From: Larimichthys crocea
Lineage: Eukaryota; Chordata; Actinopteri; Sciaenidae
Assembly (NCBI RefSeq): GCF_000972845.2
Contig: NC_040018.1
Location: 19,737,868 to 19,801,867, forward strand
Length of the DNA stretch: 64,000 nt
Reading direction: 5' to 3'
This document shows, piece by piece, positions 30,393 through 42,446 of this stretch. The notes below the pieces were generated by a model, which saw nothing but the letters and a program-made list of their open reading frames with translations, did no database searches and was not told where the DNA came from. Each line of letters opens with the position of its first letter. Within the stretch, counting starts at the first letter, position 1. The position numbers and the translations under genes were made by a program.

Positions 30393-30398
30393 AATAAA
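30393..30398 (+). terminator. poly(A) signal of idh2
   Basis: AATAAA lies about 330 bases after the stop codon. GT-rich sequence (GTGTACGGAGTC, then T runs) follows within 40 bases, as expected for a cleavage site near 30415. Confidence 0.65.
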
Positions 30399-30836
30399 TA
30401 TTTAAAAGAAATCACTCAATAACAAGCAGTGTACGGAGTCTTTTTCTGCTTTGTTGTCATTTTATCCTTTACTTCAGCAACAACACTCTTCAGATCCTGA
30501 ACACTGGGTCTTCTAGAAGAGTCTAAAACATATTCAATGAGATGTTAAAGGAATGCAAACTAGTGCTAAACCTCAGTGACATGACCTCATTTATGTTGTA
30601 GTGTAGTGTTAAATCCTCGACTCCTCCAGAGGGTGCTATAGTTATCTTATACTAGGGGCTCCAGTCAAATGTCAAATCCAGATGTTGAAATGCCATCCGC
30701 ATGCAATTTCATTTCACTTTTTAATTTCTTGCATTTGGACACATGGACCTCTGTCCAGCATTGTATTCATTTAGTGCCGTTTGTTATTTAGTAGGTATAA
30801 TATGTACTCAGTCAATCTCACAGACTCGTGTTTGCA

Positions 30837-30848
30837 CCAGCAGGGGGC
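30837..30848 (+). promoter_or_regulatory. CTCF-type motif
   Basis: CCAGCAGGGGGC, within CACCAGCAGGGGGCCA, matches the CTCF core CCASYAGRKGGC at every position. It lies between the 3' ends of idh2 and znf710. Confidence 0.5.
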
Positions 30849-31599
30849 CAGACCTGATGGGAGTTTTGGCAAAGCCGTTTGCTGTGGAGACTACAGAGAC
30901 AAGTACAGTATATCACCAGCAGATGTTAACATGATTGCAGTCAGCCAGCTATGTACTGTAGCATGAAAGCTTTGAGATAGCCCCCCCCTAGTTCTAATTT
31001 CAGAACAAGTGCTCCTACCAAACACGTTACCTTAATTAGTCTTATAGCAATGTCTCTTTTCATCTAGATTGTCTGGTTTCAATCAGAGTAGACTAAAGCA
31101 AAACATGCCTTTGGGAGGTATGTGAATATGATCTCATCAGGACCTGTTGGTGATCTAACTGAAGGCAACCTGAATCTGCACACATACAAAGACTGACAGA
31201 AACAGTTCATATCACATTATTCTTGCTGTTCACTCTCAACCTAAAGAATTTAGCTCAAAGGTCCAGACAGAGGTTACCACTCACCAGGGAATATGCTTGT
31301 CCATCTCTCCCAGTCACTAAAAAGTCAAAGAAAATGAGCAAGGTGCATTTATCACAAAATTACTAGAAATTAGCATTTAGATTACCATATCCCCCCCCCC
31401 TTTTTTAATTTCCTCCCGGAGGAACATTCCTGTGGAACTGGTAAGTGCTAAAAAACGTCCCACTTTATATGATCTGCAGCCATAAAAGAGTCATATCTCA
31501 GAGCAAACTGATTAATCACGTCCCAGGAAATCTGTGCACAATGCAAAGCATCTGTGAAACAGTGTAGGACCAGTCCATGAGTGCACCATTTTACAGTTG

Positions 31600-31740
31600 G
31601 AGGGTTCTTAGTCGAGTTGACTGAGGCGTCAGAAAGACCACAGGCATAACCCAGAAGTTGCAATTCACTTCCCACAACAGACAAATGTCCTAAGGCAAGA
31701 CACCAACCCCTACCAGCTGACTGCATGAAAAGAATAAAAA
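31600..31740. repeat. probable SINE fragment
   Basis: GAAGTTGCAATTCACTTCCC is followed by AAATGTCCTAAGGCAAGACA and then CCAACCCCTACC. This resembles the body of fish tRNA-SINEs (GTGTCCTTGGGCAAGACACTGAACCCC). It is heavily diverged. Confidence 0.35.
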
Positions 31741-31951
31741 ACATGCTGAACAGATGGGATCACCAATTAATATCATGGAGGTTTCCCCTTTTACAGATAG
31801 TAAATAAGTCAGACATGCAATCTGCTTTATTTACTGTTCTGTCTGCAGATTTCTGCAGTGGGAGTACATCTTATTTCACATTTTTGGAATTTGGAATCAT
31901 CTACAGACAATAAAACAGCAACACAGGAGTAACTTTACCTAAAGTTCCCTT

Positions 31952-31957
31952 TTTATT
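31952..31957 (-). terminator. candidate poly(A) signal of znf710
   Basis: AATAAA on the minus strand is followed within 40 bases by T/GT-rich sequence (GTTGCTGTTTTATTGTCTG). It would give a 3' UTR of about 2.4 kb. Another AATAAA at 32757-32762 would give a shorter one. Which is used cannot be decided from sequence. Confidence 0.4.
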
Positions 31958-32194
31958 TGCAAAAGTGTCGACCAACATACAGTTCTCAAATACCCACAGG
32001 ATGGAAATGAGGGATACCATTCATGTGATGATAAATGATTATATGTTTGCTATATTCCCTACTTTTCTTCCTGTGGGTTTTCCTGTAGTTGGTTGAGATT
32101 GAGCTAATAAAATGAAAAAGGGGCTGTGGTTCCAGTGTGCAGGTACTCCTTGTATGGCATGGTATAGAAAAATTGTCCCTTTTCCCCCCAGTGA

Positions 32195-32480
32195 TGGCTC
32201 GAGATAAAAAGTCAGGGGATCGCCAAGGTTATTACAATTCATCCTGAGGGCAATGTTTCTTTTTAGACAATCCGCCTGATAGTTGCTGAGATATTTAAGT
32301 CTGGACCAAAGTGGTGGACCGGCAGATACTGCCATCCCTAGAGCCAGAGTAAAAACTAAGTCTAGAGCCGGGCTGGCAGCTGTGTGAGGTTGTACTTAAG
32401 TACAGTGGTGCTTTGAGCTAAATGTCAGCATGCTAACATGCATAATGAAAATGCTAACATGCTGATGTTAAGCAAGTACA
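32195..32480 (-). repeat. dispersed teleost repeat, copy 2
   Basis: On the minus strand it contains CAGGATGAATTGTAATAACC, GATCCCCTGACTTTTTATC, and further on the AGCATGCTAACAT-type blocks. These match copies 1 and 4 of the same family. It may lie within the long 3' UTR of znf710. Confidence 0.6.
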
Positions 32481-34369
32481 TTTATTATGATTACCATAGT
32501 AATCGATAGATTAGATTACTGTAGTTTAGCATCTTAGCACACTTAAAAAAAAATAAAATAAAGTGAAGTAGAGCTGAGGCTGATAGGAATGTCATTAGAT
32601 TTGCAGGTCCATCCTGCAGTCAACATGAGATAGTTATATAGAAGTGAGAGAATGACACTGCCATCCCAGCATGGCTAAAAATATCAGACGGTGAGGATTA
32701 ACCTCTGAAACAGTGACAGATTAAAACACCAGTCTCCATCATTTAAACTAGAGAACCTTTATTAAATAATTCATGGTCAATTTCCATGAGGCCTCAGTTT
32801 GATATTCCTCATTTCAAAAAAGAACTAGAAGACCATTCCTCTGGTTTAGTGTGCATATCATGACTGACCTGCATGGCAGGACAGGGGGAGCTGACTGTCT
32901 TCCCCAAAACAGAATAATGAATAGCAGGACTAGGGTCAGTCCACTTACAATTCAACCATTCAAATAGTAACCAGGACCTCCAAACAATTTCTTTTCTTTC
33001 TTTTTTTTAAATCTACAGATTGAATTTTTTTTTCATTTTCAGTCCTTTTTTTCCATTGAGGTGAGAAATATCTTTCTGAATGAAATGAACTGAATTGAAA
33101 GTGAAGTGAAAACAGCCTTGGAGTGCTGAAACTACAAACAACAACAAAAAACAAACAAAAACAAACTGTTGATTCTCCGTACAAACTGCACATCTTCAAT
33201 TCACATTTGAACTGGCAACTGTGAAATATCCATATCAAGAAAACTGCAATTAAAAAAAAAAAATTAAAAAAACCTACTGACAAAGCAGTATGTCAGTATA
33301 TCAGTTTGTATTTAATAATATTGCCGTTATGGGGGTTTGGAAGATCCTATGGTCTTATTCCCCCCCCTGCTTTTCTCCTTGAGGCAAACGAGTTCACTCT
33401 TACTGTTACTGACAGTCTTCACAGAAAAATGACAGGTCTCAATGAAAAAGTGCTTTTGTATTGTTCACTCAATAATTCAAAAACTAGAGCAGTATATTCA
33501 CTACACGGGATAGATTATTAATGTAAAGCTAAACCATGTATAACGAAAAACTGTGGGTAAACACACTGCATGTTGAAGAATTGTTTGTACAATTAACATG
33601 TCGGTAACATTGTTTTCTGGTATCAGCCGGCATGGGAACAGTAGCAACTTTGATAGTAAGTGCCCTGTCAACATTGGCTACAATGTCCTGTGCCAATAAG
33701 CACCAAAGAACTGAACAACCGGGCTGTTTAAACTGAGGACTGGGCAGGAACAGGTAACTACAATTAGGATCTGTTTAGTAAGAGCATTCAAACCTATGAA
33801 TATGTTGTGACTATGTATCAAAAGTTCAATATACAGTGAGTAAATAGCTGACATGGTGGAAGCTTGGTTGCAAGTGTATCTAGCTGGCACTTTCAGTCAA
33901 AAATATAACGGCATACATTGGTTGTGAATGACAAAAATGGCAAAATGGTAAACAAATCTCTATCACATCAAATGTAACTGATGGCTCTGCAACTGCAACG
34001 TTTTTCTTTCTTTTTTTTTTTCTTCAAATAACTGATACATACACACAACATACAGATTTAACTGTCCGCCAGTGAGAGTCTTTTGAGTCTGTAAGCGCAG
34101 TAATCCCAAAAAAGGAGCTCCAGACCGCGTGAACAGGTTCAGTGTCTCTGCGATCAGCAACAGAGCTGAAATGCCTCCTTTGAAGTGCATCTCCTTCACG
34201 GCCTCTCATCAGAGTCCGGCAGTTCTGGCTCTTCTGGAAGGAGGCCAAAACTAAATGAAAACCCCCTCCCCAGTGTTCCCCAAAGCCTTGACAACAACTT
34301 TGTAATTTCCTTCTGCTTTCAAAAAAGCAAACAAAAACAAAACAAACATGTTCTCTGGTCCATCACTAT

Positions 34370-37300
34370 TCATGGTGTAGTGTAGCTGCTTGTATCCTTT
34401 GCAAAATTGTAATACTCCTCCATGTCCTCCATGTTTGCTGTGGTGAGTTTAGTGAGGTTTTGGGAGCTACCATTGTCCATATTGTCTGGCGATGTAAAGC
34501 TGAAGTTCTGTCCTTCATACTCCCCCTGGCTTTCAATTTCTGGAAGAACTTCTGGAAAATACAAAAAAATAAAAGCATTAGAAAATCCATTTCCACAGCT
34601 GCCTTCTTCTTTACACCAAGTGCAATCACTGTTTTTTCTTTTACTTGCTAAAGAATTTCGTGGGCCAACATTATCCATTAGGGTTGCACGTCATGTTTGA
34701 CTTTGTTTTATATGAATGTAAATAGCAACATCACATTTTTCTTATTATGAAGCAGGCTGTGGTTGATGTTCAGGTCCAAGAGAATGTGGTATATTCAGGA
34801 TAGGTTCAAGTCTGTTTTTGTGTGCTCAAGGTTTGTTCTTAACAACAACTAATAATTTATAACATACAATATAAAATCATTTTAATTTGTGTGTATTTAT
34901 AAACGCAGGCCGGTAACTGATTTATGATCAGAAGATGTGTGGAATAAATTATGAAGTAATTTGTGACAATATGTGCAGCAGGCCTCACCTTGTCCCTCTG
35001 GTGAGACGTCCATGCCATGCTTGACCTTCATGTGCCGGCTGAGGTTTCCCTTCAGGTTGAACTTACTGGTGCAGTAAGGACACTTGAAGGGCTTGCTGCC
35101 GGCATGGAGATGCATGTGACCCAGCAGGTTGTACATTCTGTTGAAAGACTTGCCACATACCTGAAAAAAAAGATATCCAAAAATATTGAGATTGATGAAC
35201 AGATATATGTCAATATAAGTAGCTACTTCTAGATCGTAGCTAATGATGAAAACACTGCAGCAAAAAAAAAAAAAAAAAAAGATATGTAAGTATGTAACCA
35301 GCTTCAAAGCAAGATGTTTTCTCATTTCTCCTCTTCACATTCACAAACTTTTGTACTCACCTTGCATTTGAATGGCTTCACAGGCAGGTGGACGATCATG
35401 TGGGTCTTGAGGGTCTGTTTCTGGATGAAGCTCTTGAAGCAGACGTGACACTGGAAGGGTCTGACGCTGTTGTGGATGAGCATGTGCCTCTTCAGGTTGG
35501 CCGACAGGGTGAACTCCCGGGAACACACATCACACTTGTGGCCTTTCATCCCCTGCAGAGTTTGAACAGAAGGAGATTCAAAACATATGTTTATTAAAAG
35601 TGAAACAAAAAGCAGCTTAATGCACAGATATTCAAACTGTCAGGGGGGAGTGAGAAAGATAAAGAGGAGATGCAGAGGGTGAGACTGAGGCAAAATACTG
35701 TGAGGCGAAAGGGAGAGGTGCATGCTTTAAAACCCTTTAGTATCAAACATTTGCACTCTGTCTCTATGACATAATTCTGTCAAATCTAAGCATTCATACA
35801 TACATGATATACATATTGGCAGATTCAGTGTGACTTGATACTTTCTAGGAATATTATCTCAGTGCATCACAAATTAACATATATAAATTAGCTTAGAAAT
35901 CAGAGGAAAAAAAACAAACTTATAACTTATTGTTTTTATCGATGTAATCCAGTGATAGATGCAAACTTTTAATGGTACCACTTTGCAAGAATGTAAACTA
36001 TACAGGCTAGGAAACCGGACCTCAAGTTGTAGCCCACATGTAACTGAATCCATGGAAACCTTATACTTCCTGAGATTGTTGGTGGGGGGGCACATTTATC
36101 TTGATTTGGTTCTTCATTTATGCTTCTGTAACCCAATATCCAATTTTCATTTCATTTGATGAACCTCTCAAACATGCGGGCCAAAGAGCAGGTTTGAAAC
36201 CTCACTCTAATACACAGGGCAGCTTTTTGAGTTGTTGCTGTAACATTGTGCAATGAAAGCAAAGAAACAGTTTGTTTGAGATGTCAGTGTCATATCTGTA
36301 TTCACACCCTGCCAGTGAGATGTTGCTCATTTGTTTGACCATATGAAAAGCCCCAGCAGCTATTGTAGGTACCAAAAGAGATTAGAGCAAAAAAGAAAAG
36401 GCCCTTTGCGTATTCTTATTTTGTTCCTGTAATACTTTCAACCACATGTGAAATGTATGAACATAAAACAGGTCACAAGAGCAGACAATTCACAGGATCT
36501 AAGGCCTTGAGCTTGTATAAATGAATGTGCCGCTTCACCGTACACTCTGCAGTCAATGACAGCGGACACAAAGGTGGGTCTGAATAACTGGACTCTGGGT
36601 TATTGAGATGACTGAATTTTGTATTACAGGTCACTACGTGCAGAGAGACTGTGTTTGTACAAGCAGACAAATCTGCTGGGCTATCAGTCCAGCCACTGTC
36701 TGCTCAAACAAATGGGATGTTTCACTGTTATCCACCAGGGGGAGCAGTGAGCAGACAGCAGGCTCAAATACAAGCCACAAAAGAGAACATCCTCTCCACT
36801 GAGATCACTGACTGCTTTCTCATTTCGATGATGAGTGTAGCTTAGCTTATTTTTGTCCCCCTGAAAGTAAGCATTTTCATTTGTGTGATTTCTAATAGCT
36901 GGAATCTTCTGATCCATCTATTTTTCTGCTGAAATGAACAATGCAGCTTCAGAGAAATGTCAAGATGACACATGTACCTTATTTCAGAACGACAACCAAT
37001 CAGCAAGGCCTCAAACTGAGGAGGAATACAGTCATGTTGTTATATTAAATGAATTGTGATCTCTCAGTATCTCCCTCTTCCTCACCTGTGTGTGTGAGTA
37101 ATTGCATGCATGTGTGTATCACAGGCAGAGGGCACCGAGCAATTACAGACATTTAATTCAGACTAGGACTATAAAGAGGAGCATAAAAACACTCCGTATT
37201 GCAAAATGCAACATTGAATGGCCGTATCTAGTCTACTTCTCATTTCCTTTGCTGTTGGACTATTTTTTAACTTCACTTTGTCGAAGAGCAGATGAAACTA

Positions 37301-39592
37301 GCATAGTATAAATTAGGTGAACATCTGGGCAGGGCAAACTGCATTTTATGTAAAAGACACCGCTAATTAAAACAGATTTTTAAAAGGGATTTTTTTACAG
37401 CTTAAAGGAGAATTGTCTGGCAGCAGATCACTCCTGATTTGTTAACATGAACAGACCTCTTTCAAAGCTAGAAGCTCAGCTCTCTTGATGATGTCCCCGG
37501 GACACACATCCTGAAGCTTGCTCTATTGAATAGTGAATGGGTGATTAACTGTACTCAAGGTGCAAGCTGCAAAAATGAGGATACGTCCTGATCCAGACTT
37601 GTTAGCGCTACAATGATAAAAAGCGTTAAATAGATGAACAAAAAAAAAGTATGTCGATGAAGTAACTATCAACATTCAGGTATGTGCTAGTTAGTCCACA
37701 TTAGAATAGGACACAGGCCAAAGGAAGTTTTAGTCACAACAAAAATAGGACACACAAGGACGCAGTACAGCTGTGCAGAGTATGGAAGCCTGGCCAGGTC
37801 AGTGCTCTTACCTGTCTACTTCACCCAGATCTCAGTGAGTAAAGGACAGACGAAGAACTGAGGTGAGGCCTTTGGACAACAGAGGTCTGGTAGCCTCCCT
37901 TTGGTGATCCGTTAGTGCCTCTTTTGTGTGTCTGTTTACTATCAATTTCTTTTACGTGACAAAACCCCTGATAGTCTAATGGATACAGGTAATATTGATG
38001 TGTGTCTGTAACTAGAGCAGTCAGGAGGTTTGGGTGGGAGCGGAAATGTCCGGCGGTGGTACCTTATGAGTGAGCGAGTGTTGACGTAGGTGGTGGAGCT
38101 GCACAAACTCGAGGCCGCACTGGGAGCAGGTGTAAGGCCTCGGACTCTGGTGCTTCAGGAGGTGGTTCTGGAGCTGGCTACGGTAGGCAAACGACTTGTT
38201 GCACTCGGTGCACTGGAAGGTGTGGGGGCCCTGGTGGCTGGTTTGGTGGCGTTTGAGGTGGGCGTAGGTGGGGAACTCCATGCCGCACTGCGAGCAGACG
38301 TGGCAGCGTCCGCGCTCGTGCTTCACCTCGTGCGCTCGCAGCTCGCTGGGATAGGCGAAGCCGCGGCGGCAGAAGCGGCAGCTGTAGGGTTTGACGTCAG
38401 TGTGTTGGAGCATGTGTCGCTTCAGGTGGCTGGTCTGTGTGAAGCCCTTCTTGCAGACGGTGCATTTGTGGGGTCGCGTACCTTGATGGGTCAGCAGGTG
38501 AGTTTGAAGATGACTGGGCTGCTTGAAGAGCTTACCGCAATGTGGACAAGCGTGCGGTTTGATGCCGTTGTGGCCCAGGATGTGTGTGACCAGGTTGTAC
38601 TTGGAGGTGTATGATTTATCGCACATGCGGCACTTCCAGCGCTTAAGACCATCTCCCACGTCTACACAGTAAGATTCATCAATCTGGATGTTGATATCTA
38701 GCCGGTCTACTCTGCGGCCGCCATGCCGACGAGGAGGCTGGGGATGTGGAGGCTGTTGGTGCTGCCCTCCTCCACTCCCATCTGTCCACATCATGTTCTG
38801 GCTGCCGTCTTCGTACTCACCCCCCATGCCCATTTCTGCCGAATCATAGCTGCCCACTTCACTGGTCTGGAAGTAGCTGCTGATAGCTTCCTCCTGCTGT
38901 GTGGGCTTCATCATGTTGCTCCCCTGGTGTTCTACATCTTCTTCATCCTCTCTGCCACCTCGACCATGACCGCCCATAGGGCGTTGGCCCTGCAGTCCTC
39001 TGTGACCCTGCTCCCCTCCTCTGTGGCCCACCTGGGGGGGAGGAGGGTGAACGTGTGTGTTGGCTTGCTGCTGGTTGGACGCTTCCCGTTCACACTCTGC
39101 ACAGTTCTTGTTGTTGCCTCTGAGGGTAGCTGGATCCACTTGTACCAAACCACCTCTGGGTGCCAAATTGTTAAGCATGTGGACACAGGAGGACATTCCA
39201 GAGTTTACCCCTTCGCCTTTCACATGGGACGAGGACACGTCACCGCCTTGAAGACTGTGACGATCGGGGACAACCATTTTCGCATCTGGATGCTGAGGGG
39301 GGCCCTGCTGCCACCTCCTCTGACTGCAGCTGGGTTGCATCTGACCGTCTTCTCCCAAGTTGTCTCCTAGGTAATCTCCGTTGGCTCCGATAAGCTGGTC
39401 TGCGTACTCGTAGTCGACTCCGTCTACTGGTGGTGCGGGGGACTCTTTGGGTTCGCCTGTGTAGAAGCCATTAGGTGCAATGGTAGCTCCGAACACTTCA
39501 TTCTGGGAGATGAGACCTAGCACGGCAGCCTGGGCCAAGGACAGCACAACTACTGGATCTGTCTGTGTGCCTATGTCCACCAGCCTGGCCAT
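34370..39592 (-). CDS. znf710: zinc finger protein 710, 11 C2H2 fingers
   Basis: A nuclear DNA-binding protein of the ZNF710 family; in mammals its targets are only partly known. Four coding exons, 38063-39592, 35361-35552, 34989-35160 and 34370-34551, give 691 residues (human has 664). The start ATG at 39590-39592 lies in a good context (G at -3, G at +4). It aligns with the human start, since both place GTQTD eight residues in. After the conserved N-terminal block GTQTDPVVVLSLAQAAVLGL comes a low-complexity acidic, His- and Gly-rich linker. Next is DRLDINIQIDESY, then fingers 1-7 (about residues 310-508). Exon 2 holds fingers 8-9, exon 3 fingers 10-11, and the last exon an acidic tail rich in Asp, Glu and Ser/Thr. 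All eleven fingers keep the C2H2 ligands. The linker before the fingers is quite different from the mammalian one. A further in-frame upstream exon at 41234-41278 may extend the protein. Gene orientation is tail-to-tail with idh2. Confidence 0.96.
35259..35280. repeat. poly-A tract in a znf710 intron
   Basis: About 20 A on the plus strand, in the intron between the exons for fingers 8-9 and 10-11. Confidence 0.85.
35553..38062 (-). other. znf710 intron between fingers 7 and 8
   Basis: 2.5 kb intron with GT and AG ends at the coordinates given for the exons. It holds a CTCF-like site at 36732-36745 with one mismatch and no visible gene. Confidence 0.8.
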
Positions 39593-40420
39593 TACCTTGG
39601 GCTCACATCTACCCAGGCGCCGGCTCGCCTCCTCCTGGAAGAGAAAGAGACACAAGCACAGAGAGCCAAGACATCAGCACGGCAAGGAAGCAATTGACAA
39701 ATATATATCTGACTAAGTCAGCAAATTGACTCAATCCTCTGTCATCATTTTAAGTTTACCTAAAGGTCTGTTTTGTTGTTTCAGCCAATTTCTGAACTCT
39801 AACTTGTGAACAACATTGGCTAAGAGAAGCAAACAAAGGACGCAAAAACAAAACTTCAAAAAACAGCCCACATTTGTCAATACAGGACACACCAAATGCC
39901 CCACAATCTAAACTGTTAGAAAAGCAGAAAAGCAATGACAGTAATTTGGCACCAGCCAAACTACAACATACTGTCCCCCCAATGAGAATGTGTCCTTCAT
40001 CAAAAAGTGCTCCAATAAGGACAAAAAGGTGCTGAGGCTCATCATCCAATCAGAGTGTCTCTTTGCCACGGTTGTCGAGAGAGACAGAAGGAGAAAGAGA
40101 CAGGGAAAAAACTGATTTTGATTTTGAAGAGGTCTTTATTGTATCACTATGAGAGAAACACACACACACACAAAAAAAACAGAGAACATTTCCTCCTACA
40201 GAGACAACCCTTGTCCCAAATCAATGGTTCTGCAACAAGAAGTCAACCTAAATCAAGACTGAAGGCAAACCTTTAAATATAGTGACTGAGACAAGACATC
40301 ATCCTAATCCAGTGTGCTAACCATGTAGGGCTTGTGTGTGTGTGTGTGTGTTGTGGAGGATTAGATGGCCTACTGATCTACACACAAACACACACATTCA
40401 AGTGCAAGAGGTGGGGAAAA

Positions 40421-41015
40421 AAAAGAGGACGAAAAAACTGAGCAAGATTAAGAAATGAAAAAAAAAAAAGAATGGAAAAGCAGAAGAGGAGACAAAAACA
40501 GGAGAGCAGAGAGAGAACAGAGGGGGGAAAGGAAAAAACAGAGTGAGAGAGAGAGAGAAGGAGGGAGGGAGGGAGGCAGGAGAGAGAGCTTAGAGCAGGC
40601 AAGAGTCTAATGGAGGGGAGGGGGGGAAAAAGAGAAAATGAAAGGTAGAGGGAGAGTGAAGGATAGATAAGGAGAAGGGGGAGGGGAGGGGAGACAGGAG
40701 GGAAGGAGGAAGGCTGAGGGAGGGAGAGAGAGAGAGAGAGAGAGAGGGAGGGAGGGGAGAGCGGAGTGAAAGAGTGAGAGGGTGAGTGAGGCAGCAGTCA
40801 AAGAGGAAGAAAGAAAGAAAGATATGTAGAGACAGAGGGAGGGAGGGAGAGGCAGTGAGCAACCAGGAGACAGAAGGAGAAAGAAAATGACAAAATGAAA
40901 GCCAGACAGAATGAAAGATAAAAGAAGAAATTGTGGAGTGAAACAGACGAGCGAGCGAGTGAAAGAGAGGAATGAAGAAAGAGTTGTGAAAAACTAGAAA
41001 GATGAAAAACAGAGG
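40421..41015 (+). repeat. purine-rich tract 1 (znf710 intron)
   Basis: Almost 600 bases that are largely A and G on the plus strand, with GGGAGG, AGAG and AAAG repeats. On the sense (minus) strand of znf710 it is a polypyrimidine tract. The Ser/Leu/Phe-rich open frames here come from this composition and are not genes. Confidence 0.9.
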
Positions 41016-41233
41016 AGCTGGTCATTTCAGAGACAAATCTTAAATGTGTGAGAAATCAGAAATCCGCAAAACAGACAACTTTAAAAAACAAATCATGAAA
41101 TCTACAAGAGACCTGAAGCACCACTGAAGGTTTTTCTACCTGTCTGTCAAGCGTGAATGTGATCAGCCCACGTTGCCCGCCACCTCAATGAACTACCACT
41201 TAACATGCTACGAGTGAGAGCCAATAAACTCAC

Positions 41234-41299
41234 CACGCTCCTCCTGCTGTGAGGTTTCAGGTGCTTTAAGGATCTCATTCTTCAGTGCAAGTGTGGAGT
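41234..41299 (-). other. znf710: alternative first exon of znf710
   Basis: The exon would begin at an Inr-like TCACTCC (A+1 at 41299), have a 21-base leader, and open at the ATG at 41276-41278 (A at -3). Its 15 codons (MRSLKHLKPHSRRSV) end exactly at a strong donor, GTG|GTGAGT. Joined to the acceptor at 39635-39636, it reads on in phase 0 through 14 more codons to the conserved Met of znf710. The isoform would have 720 residues with a basic, Arg/Ser-rich N-terminus. Supported only by sequence signals. Confidence 0.55.
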
Positions 41300-41321
41300 G
41301 AGAATAGGCTCTGTTCGCCTC

Positions 41322-41330
41322 CTATTTATA
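41322..41330 (-). promoter_or_regulatory. TATA box of the internal znf710 promoter
   Basis: TATAAATAG on the minus strand has its first T 31 bases before the A of an Inr-like TCACTCC (41295-41301). This is the textbook spacing for a TATA-Inr core promoter. Confidence 0.55.
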
Positions 41331-41989
41331 CGTGCGGGATGAGGAGAGGCGGGGCTTAACACAGCCCGCCTCTACCCCTCTCTTCTTCTTCTCCAGCACA
41401 GTTTCGGTAGTGACTCTGGTCACACCAGCACAAACACAGACCAGACACAAACAAACAAACAAACAAACAGATATTCTTCAGACAAATGAGCATGTGGCCA
41501 GAAGGTTTCAAAACAAACAAACAAAAAAACAAAAACAAACAAACAAAGAGAGCAGCTCATATATCACTGACACACAAGAGGCTCCTTGATAGTCTGGTGA
41601 TAAATGGACTAAGTCACCTCAAAGTCACAAGACACACGCACACCAACAACAAAAATAAAATCAACATCATATCAGTCTGAAATTATGGATCCACCAGGCT
41701 GCCTCCCGCCTCACTCGCCCTCCTTTCTTCCATCTCCGTCTGTCATTCTTTGTCTTTGTTTCTGCCTATCCCTGTCTGTCTCTCTTCCTTTATCTGTTTA
41801 TTCCTGTAGCTCTATCTATCGCAGAGTCCTTTTCCATGTATCCTCTATGTATCTCCCTCTTTCTCTGTCTCTATGTGTGCCTTTATATCTTTCACTCCCC
41901 CATTTATCAACTGAGCTTTATGAGTACAGAAAAGTGTTGGGAGATTGTTTTGTGCACAGACTTGAATGCAAGTATGTGATAGGAGACGA

Positions 41990-42260
41990 AGAAGAAGAGG
42001 AGAGACAGAGAGGGAGAGAAAGAGATGGAAGGTGACTGACAAGAGGATGAGCGAATTGAACAGAGGAGGGAGAAGATGGAGAGAGAAGATGGAGAGAGGA
42101 GGAGGAGGAGGAGGAGGGAGTGGAAGGAAAGAATATTGAAGGAAAAGAGAGGGGAGGGGTGGAGGGGAGAGACAGAAAGAGAGAAAGAGAGAGAGGGAGA
42201 GGGAGACAGAGGGGGATGGGAAGAGTGGAGCAGAATGCGGTAAAAGAATAAGAAGAAATG
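41990..42260 (+). repeat. purine-rich tract 2 (znf710 intron)
   Basis: AGAGAGGG, GAGGAGGAGG and GAAAGAG repeats, largely purine on the plus strand. It lies about 700 bases upstream of the internal TATA promoter. Confidence 0.85.
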
Positions 42261-42371
42261 GAAGACGGATGGAGGGAAGAAACAGATAAAATGAGAGTTA
42301 AGGGAGAGAATAAAAGGTATTGTGCTGCTCTCAGTGATGCAGGCCAATGTGTCCCTGTCTCCTTGCTTCAA

Positions 42372-42372
<1 letters not shown>

Positions 42373-42446
<74 letters not shown>
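42373..42446. repeat. (CA)n microsatellite
   Basis: About 37 CA units with a single interruption (CAAACA). Confidence 0.95.

Larger units (their letters stand above)
30421..31929. other. intergenic gap between convergent idh2 and znf710
   Basis: I see no gene here. It holds a CTCF-like site at 30837-30848 and a probable SINE fragment at about 31600-31740. Confidence 0.5.

Noticed and set aside
38090..39370. Long plus-strand open frames (174 and 215 codons) opposite the znf710 main exon
   Set aside because: They are antisense shadows of a long GC-rich coding exon. The minus strand has eleven intact C2H2 fingers; the plus frames show no domain.
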